Positions 59,001 to 64,000 of a DNA stretch of 64,000 nt are shown here, piece after piece; position 1 is the first letter of the stretch, and each line of letters begins with the position of its first letter. The notes beneath the pieces are model-generated. The model saw only the letters and a program-made list of their open reading frames with translations, made no database searches and was not told the origin of the DNA. The DNA comes from Atherix ibis (lineage: Eukaryota > Arthropoda > Insecta > Diptera > Athericidae): positions 12,067,933 through 12,131,932 of the forward strand of contig OY282608.1 in assembly GCA_958298945.1 (NCBI GenBank), given 5' to 3'. The position numbers and the translations under genes are program-made.

Positions 59001-60540
59001 TGGTTTGTTCGTTTGTTCGTTTGTTCGTTTGTTGGTTTGTTAGTTTGTTGGTTTGCTAGCTTGTTGGTTTGTTGGTTTGTTAGTTTGTTGGTTTGTTGGT
59101 TTGTTCGTTTGTTCGTTTGTTGGTTTGTTGGTTGTTGGTTTGTTGGTTTGTTGGTTTGTTGGTTTGTTGGTTTGTTGGTTTGTTGGCTTGTTGGTTTGTT
59201 GGCTTGTTGGCTTGTTGGTTTGTTGGTTTGTTGGTTTGTTGCGTTGTTGGTTTGTTGGCTTATTGGTGTGTTGATTTGTTGGTTTGTTTGTTTGTTGGTT
59301 TGTTCGTTTGTTGGCTTGTTGGTTTGTTGGTTTGTTGGTTTGTTGGTTTGTGGGCTTGTTGGTTTGTTGGCTTGTTGGTTTGTTCGTTTGTTGGTTTGTT
59401 GGTTTGTTCGTTTGTTCGTTTGTTGGTTTGTTGGTTTGTTGCTTTGTTCGTTTTTTGGTTTGTTGGCTTGTTGGTTTGTTCGTTTGTTGGTTTGTTGGTT
59501 ACTTGGTTTGTTGGAATGTTGGTTTGTTGGTTTGTTGGCTTGTTGGTTTGTTGGTTTGTTTGTTTGTTGGTTTGTTTTTTCGTTGGTTTGTTGGTTTGTT
59601 GGTGTGTTGGTTTATTGGTTTGTTGGCTTGTTGGTTTTTTGGTTTGTTGGTTTGTTGGCTTGTTGGTTTGTTGGTTTGTTGGTTTGTTGGTTTGTTGGTT
59701 TGTTGGTTTGTTTGTTTGCTGGCTTGTTGGTTTGTTGGTTTGTTCGTTTGTTGGTTTGTAGGTTTGTTGGTTTGTTGGCTTGTTGGCTTGTTGGTTTGTT
59801 GGTTTGTTGGTTTATTGGCTTGTTGGTTTGTTGGTTTTGTTGGTTTGTTGGTTTGTTGGTTTGTTGGTTTGTTGGTTTGTTGGTTTGTTGGTTTGTTGGT
59901 TTGTTGGTTAGTTGGTTTGTTGGTTTGTTGGTTTGTTGGTTTGTTGGTTTGTTCGTTTGTTGGTTTGTTGGTTGTTTGGTTTGTTGGCTTGTTGGTTTGT
60001 TGGTATGTTGGTTTGTTGGTTTGTTGGCTTATTGGCTTGTTGGTTTGTTGGTTTGTTCGTTTGTTGGTTTGTTGGTTTGTTGTTTTGTTGGATTGTTGGC
60101 TCGTTGGTTTTTTGGTTTGTTGGCTTGTTGGTTTGTTGGTTTTTTGGTTTGTTGGTTTGTTGGTTTTTTGGTTTGTTGGTTTGTTGGTTTGTTGGTTTGT
60201 TGGGTTGTTGGGTTGTTGGTTTGTTCGTTTGTTCGTTTGTTGGTTTGTTGGTTTGTTGGTTTGCTGGCTTGTTGGTTTGTTGGTTTGTTAGTTTGTTGGT
60301 GAGTTTGTTTGTTGGCTTGTTGGTTTGTGTGTTTGTTGGTTTGTTGGTTTGTTGGTTTTTTGGTTTGTTGGCTTTTTGGTTTTTTGGTTTGTTGGTTTCT
60401 TGGTTTGTTGGTTTGTTGGTTTGTTGGTTTGTTGGTTTGTTGGTTTGTTCGTTTGTTCGTTTGTTGGTTTGTTGGTTTGTTGGTTTGCTGGCTTGTTGGT
60501 TTGTTGGTTTGTTAGTTTGTTGGTGAGTTTATTTGTTGGC
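59001..60540 (+). repeat. Region G, E-like segment far from region E
   Basis: Carries marks otherwise restricted to region E: GGAATGTTGG at ~59,512, TTTGTTTTTTCGTTGG near 59,570 (compare TTTTTTTGTTGG in E), GGCTCGTTGG near 60,098 and GGTGAGTTT near 60,298 and 60,522. The last two are 224 bp (28 units) apart, a local duplication not seen in E. The register shifts at 59130 (-1) and 59833 (+1) are private. Confidence 0.7.
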
Positions 60541-61700
60541 TTGTTGGTTTGTTTGTTTGTTGGTTTTTTGGTTTGTTGGTTTTTTGGTTTGTGGGTTTTT
60601 TGGTTTGTTGCTTTGTTCGTGTTTTGGTTTGTTGGCTTGTTGGTTTGTTCGTTTGTTGGTTTGCTGGTTACTTGGTTTGTTGGTTTGTTGGTTTGTTGCT
60701 TTGTTGGTTTGTTGGTTTGTTGGGTTGTTCGTTTGTTCGTTTGTTGGTTTGTTGGTTTGTTCGTTTGTTGGTTTGTTGGTTTGTTGGTTTGTTGGTTTGT
60801 TGGTTTGTTGGTTTGTTGGTTTGTTGGTTTGTTGGTTTGTTGCTTTGTTGGTTTGTTGGTTTGTTCGTTTGTTGGTTTGTGGGTTTGTTGGTTTGTTGGC
60901 TTGTTGGTTTGTTGGTTTGTTGGCTTGTTGGTTTGTTGGTTTGTTGGTCTGTTCGTTTCTTGGTTTGTTGGTTTGTTCGCTTGTTGGTTTGTTGGTTTTT
61001 TGGTTTGTTGGCTTGTTGGTTTGTTGGCTTGTTGGCTTGGTGGTTTGTTGGTTTGTTCGTTTGTTGGCTTGTTGGCTTCTTGGTTTGTTGGTTTGTTGGT
61101 TTGTTCGTTTGTTGGTTTGTTGGTTTGTTGGTTTGTTGGTTTGTTGGTTTGTTGGTTTGTTCGTTTGTTCGTTTGTTGGTTTGTTGGTTTGTTCGTTTGT
61201 TGGTTTGTTGGTTTGTTGGTTTGTTGGCTTGTTGGCTTGTTGGTTTTTTGGTTTGTTGGCTTGTTGGTTTGTTGGTTTGTTGGCTTGTTGGTTTGTTGGC
61301 CTGTTGGTTTGTTCGTTTGTTGGTTTGTTTGTTTGTTGGTTTGTTGGTTTGTTCGTTTGTTGGTTTGTTGGTTTGTTGGTTTGTTGGTTTGTTCGTTTGT
61401 TCGCTTGTTGGTTTGTTGGCTTGTTGGTTTGTTGGTTTGTTGGTTTGTTGGTTTGTTCGTTTGTTGTTTTGTTTGTTTGTTGGTTTGTTGGCTTGTTGGT
61501 TTGTTGGTTTGTTGGTTTGTTGGTTTGTTGGTTTGTTGGTTTGTTGGTTTGTTGGTCTGCTCGTTTGTTGGTTTGTTGCTTTGTTCGCTCGTTGGTTTGT
61601 TGGTTTTTTGGTTTGTTGGCTTGTTGTTTTGTTGGCTTGTTTGCTTGTTGGTTTGTTGGTTTGTTCGTTTGTTGGCTTGTTGGCTTGTAGGTTTGTTGGT
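60541..61700 (+). repeat. Region G/H junction, mixed E- and F-like modules
   Basis: Contains TTCGTGTTTTGG near 60,619 and GGTTACTTGG near 60,666. The module TTTGTGGG, GGTCTGTTCGTTTCTTGG, GGCTTGGTGG, GGCTTCTTGG, GGCCTG follows (60,870-61,310), as at 38.5-39.0 kb. GGTCTGCTCG and TTCGCTCGTTGG come near 61,555-61,592. The order matches parts of E and F joined differently. No gene is seen. Confidence 0.62.
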
Positions 61701-62690
61701 TTGTTGGTTTGTTGGTTTGTTGGTTTGTTGGTTTGTTGGCTTGTTGGTTTGTTGGTTTGTTGGTTGGTTGGTTTGTTGGTTGTTGGCTTGTTGGCTTGTT
61801 GGCTTTGTGGTTTGTTGGTTTGTTAGTTTGGTGGTTTGTTGGTTTGTTAGTTTGTTGGCTTGTTAGTTTGTTGGTTTGTTGGTTTGTTTGTTTGTTGGTT
61901 TGTTCGTTTGTTCGTTTGTTGGTTTGTTGGTTTGTTGGTTTGTTGGCTTGTTGGCTTGTTGGTTTGTTGGTTTGTTGATTTGGTGGTTTGTTGGCTTGTT
62001 GGTTTGTTGGTTTGTTCAATTGTTGGCTTGTTGGTTTGTTGGCTTGTTGGCTTGTTGGTTTGTTGGTTTGTTGGTTTGTTGGGTTGTTGGTTTGTTGGCT
62101 TATTGGTGTGTTGGTTTATTGGTTTGTTTGTTTGTTGGTTTGTTCGTTTGTTGGCTTGTTGGTTTGTTGGTTTGTTCGTTTGTTGACTTGTTGGCTTGTT
62201 GGTTTGTTGGTTTGTTGGTTTGCTGGTTTGTTGGTTTGTTGGTTTGTTGGTTTGTTGGCTTGTTGGTTTGTTCGTTTGTTCGTTGGTTGGTTTGTTGGTT
62301 TGTTGGGTTGTTGGCTTGTTGGCTTTTTGGTTTGTTGGTTTGTTAGTTTGGTGGTTTGTTGGTTTGTTAGTTTGTTGGCTTGTTGGTTTGTTGGTTTGTT
62401 GGTTTGTTGGTTTGTTTGTTTATTGGTTTGTTCGTTTGTTCGTTTGTTGGTTTGTTGGTTTGTTGGTTTGTTGGCTTGTTGGTTTGTTGGTTTGTTGATT
62501 TGGTGGTTTGTTGGCTTGTTGGTTTGTTGGTTTATTCATTTGTTGGCTTGTTGGTTTGTTGGCTTGTTGGGTTGTTGGTTTGTTGGTTTGTTGGTTTGTT
62601 GGGTTGTTGGTTTGTTGGCTTATTGGTGTTTTGGTTTGTTGGTTTGTTTGTTTGTTGGTTTGTTCGTTTGTTGGCTTGTTGATTTGTTGG
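61701..62690 (+). repeat. ~520-bp offset local duplication
   Basis: About 0.35 kb at 61,801-62,160 recurs at 62,321-62,680 (offset 520 = 65 units). Both contain TTAGTTTGGTGG, TTGATTTGGTGG, a TTCA-type unit, GGGTTG and GGCTTATTGGTGT. Differences are GGCTTTGTGG against GGCTTTTTGG, TTCAATTG near 62,014 against TTATTCATTTG near 62,531, and GGTGTG against GGTGTTTTGG. A 7-bp unit at 61778 shifts the register by -1. Confidence 0.72.
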
Positions 62691-64000
62691 TTTGTTGGTC
62701 TGTTCGTTTCTTGGTTTGTTGGTTTGTTCGCTTGTTGGTTTGTTGGTTTTTTGGTTTGTTGGCTTGTTGGTTTGTTGGCTTGTTGGCTTGGTGGTTTGTT
62801 GGTTTGTTCGTGTGTTGGCTTGTTGGCTTCTTGGTTTGTTGGTTTGTTGGTTTGTTCGTTTGTTGGTTTGTTGGTTTGTTGGTTTGTTGGTTTGTTGGTT
62901 TGTTCGTTTGTTAATTTGTTGGTTTGTTTGTTTGTTGGTTTGTTGGTTTGTTAATTTGTTGGCTTGTTGGCTTGTTGGTTTTTTGGTTTGTTGGCTTGTT
63001 GGTTTGTTGGTTTGTTGGCTTGTTGGTTTGTTGGCCTGTTGGTTTGTTCGTTTGTTGGTTTGTTTGTTTGTTAGTTTGTTGGTTTGTTCGTTTGTTGGTT
63101 TGTTGGTTTGTTGGTTTGTTGGTTTGTTCGTTTGTTCGCTTGTTGGTTTGTTGGCTTGTTGGTTTGTTGGTTTGTTGGTTTGTTGGTTTGTTCGTTTGTT
63201 AGTTTGTTTGTTTGTTGGTTTGTTGGCTTGTTGGTTTGTTGGTTTGTTGGTTTGTTGGTTTGTTGGTTTGTTGGTCTGTTCGTTTGCTGGGTTGTTGGTT
63301 TGTTCGCTTGTTGGTTTGTTGGTTTTTTGGTTTGTTGGCTTGTTGGTTTGTTGGTTTGTTGGCTTGGTGGTTTGTTGGTTTGTTCGTTTGTTGGCTTGTT
63401 GGCTTCTTGGTTTGTTGGTTTGTTCGTTTGTTGGTTTGTTGGTTTGTTGGTTTGTTGGTTTGTTGGCTTGTTGGCTTGTTGGTTTTTTGGTTTGTTGGCT
63501 TGTTGGTTTGTTGGTTTGTTGGCTTGTTGGTTTGTTGGCCTGTTGGTTTGTTCGTTTGTTGTATTGTTTGTTTGTTGGTTTGTTGGTTTGTTCGTTTGTT
63601 GGTTTGTTGGTTTGTTGGTTTGTTGGTTTGTTGGTTTGTTGGTTTGTTCGTTTGTTCGCTTGTTGGTTTGTTGGCTTGTTGGATTGTTGATTTGTTGGTT
63701 TGTTGGTTTGTTCGTTTGTTGGTTTGTTTGTTTGTTGGTTTGTTGGCTTGTTGGTTTGTTGGTTTGTTGGTTTGTTCGTTTGTTGGCTTGTTGGTCTGCT
63801 CGTTTGTTGGTTTGTTGGTTTGTTCGCTCGTTGGTTTGTTGGTTTTTTGGTTTGTTGGCTTGTTGTTTTGTTGGCTTGTTTGCTTGTTGGTTTGTTGGTT
63901 TGTTCGCTTGTTGGCTTGTTGGCTTGTTGGTTTGTTGGTTTGTTGGTTTGTTGGTTTGTTGGTTTGTTGGTTTGTTGGTTTGTTGGCTTGTTGGTTTGTT
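62691..64000 (+). repeat. Region H, F-like modules to the window end
   Basis: Repeats the module GGTCTGTTCGTTTCTTGG, GGCTTGGTGG, GGCTTCTTGG, GGCCTG at 62,697-63,040 and, in shortened form, at 63,300-63,570, ending with TTGTATTGTTTG near 63,560. Two TTAATTTG units occur near 62,912 and 62,951. GGTCTGCTCG and TTCGCTCGTTGG follow near 63,792-63,830. The array continues through base 64,000. Confidence 0.65.

Larger units (their letters stand above)
1..64000 (+). repeat. Satellite array of the 8-bp unit TTGGTTTG, covering the whole window
   Basis: Every stretch is made of TTGGTTTG or a one- or two-base variant. The G/T-rich strand is always the + strand; no inverted block (runs of CAAACCAA on +) occurs. 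The consensus holds 5 T and 3 G, with no A and no C, giving extreme strand asymmetry. Common variants are TTGGCTTG (T to C), TTCGTTTG (G to C, making a CpG), TTTGTTTG, TTGATTTG, TTAGTTTG, TTGGTTTT and TTGGGTTG. Rarer ones are TTGGTGTG, TTGGTATG, TTGGCCTG, TTGGTCTG and TTGTTTTG. No unique sequence, mobile element or gene interrupts it, and it continues past both ends. Such arrays are known in eukaryotic heterochromatin; the genomic position and host are not determinable from the sequence. I do not recognise a named satellite family. Confidence 0.97.

Noticed and set aside
60529..62019. Open frame of 496 codons on - (Asn/Gln/Thr/Lys/Pro repeats)
   Set aside because: It begins at the ATG complementary to a chance CAT in a variant unit and ends at a variant stop. 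The low-complexity octapeptide only mirrors the DNA repeat, so an adhesive, antifreeze or prion-like protein is not supported.
1..64000. Telomere repeat
   Set aside because: The strand asymmetry and T/G content resemble telomeres, but known telomere units have runs of three or more G or a defined short unit such as TTAGGG or TTGGGG. This unit has only GG and G, the array is highly variant, and no chromosome end is seen. A subtelomeric position remains possible.
1..64000. CRISPR array or other spaced-repeat immune system
   Set aside because: There are no unique spacers between repeats, no palindromic repeat of 20-40 bp and no associated genes.
1..64000. Triplex (H-DNA) or hairpin-forming repeat
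   Set aside because: The unit is neither all purine nor all pyrimidine and is not a mirror repeat (reading TTTGTTGG backwards gives a different cycle). The near absence of A and C prevents self-complementary stems.
1..64000. Pure sequencing or base-calling artefact
   Set aside because: Private multi-base variants and register shifts recur in matched order in separate blocks, which random errors would not produce. Copy-number errors in assembly remain possible.
1..64000. Promoters, terminators, tRNA or rRNA genes
   Set aside because: No stretch departs from the 8-bp repeat long enough to hold an RNA gene. TATA-like or terminator-like matches would be chance T-rich units.

Overview
The whole 64 kb window is one uninterrupted satellite (giant minisatellite) array. 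The building block is an 8-bp unit, TTGGTTTG on the + strand (CAAACCAA on the - strand), repeated about 8,000 times in a single orientation. I find no protein gene, rRNA, tRNA, CRISPR array, transposon or unique spacer, and the array runs off both ends. The + strand is almost pure T and G. Its few C and A bases come from a limited set of variant units such as TTGGCTTG, TTCGTTTG, TTGATTTG and TTAGTTTG. Long open frames exist on both strands only because the consensus has no stop codon in any of the six frames.

An unbroken array of this size with layered higher-order repeats is typical of eukaryotic heterochromatin (pericentromeric, subtelomeric or knob-like). It is not known from bacterial or archaeal chromosomes. 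The sequence gives no basis for naming a species or a chromosome position.

The interest is in the higher-order structure, which I read from shared variant units and from shifts of the 8-bp register. Region A (1-~7.5 kb) carries GGCATACTAG markers and a 1,840-bp tandem duplication. Region B (~7.5-15.9 kb) is built of ~1.65-kb and ~2.26-kb tandem copies with an 11-bp variant ending TTATTGTTGG. Region C (~15.9-28.4 kb) contains 0.48-, 0.74- and 2.7-kb period duplications. Region D (~28.4-31.1 kb) is a ~1.13-kb tandem pair. Region E (31.1-38.7 kb) is a nearly identical head-to-tail pair of ~3.83-kb units. Region F (38.7-58.2 kb) contains a ~3.7-kb tandem pair nested on a ~1.4-kb unit, plus two ~4.5-kb blocks related at 7.1-7.4 kb distance. 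Region G/H (58.2-64 kb) is a mosaic of E-like and F-like pieces.

I counted about 37 places where the 8-bp register shifts by an amount other than a multiple of 8. Many of these are copies of the same founder event and act as natural barcodes of the duplication history. The pattern fits growth by unequal exchange or block amplification in whole 8-bp steps. No gene function is supported, and a protein-coding or defence system should not be inferred here.
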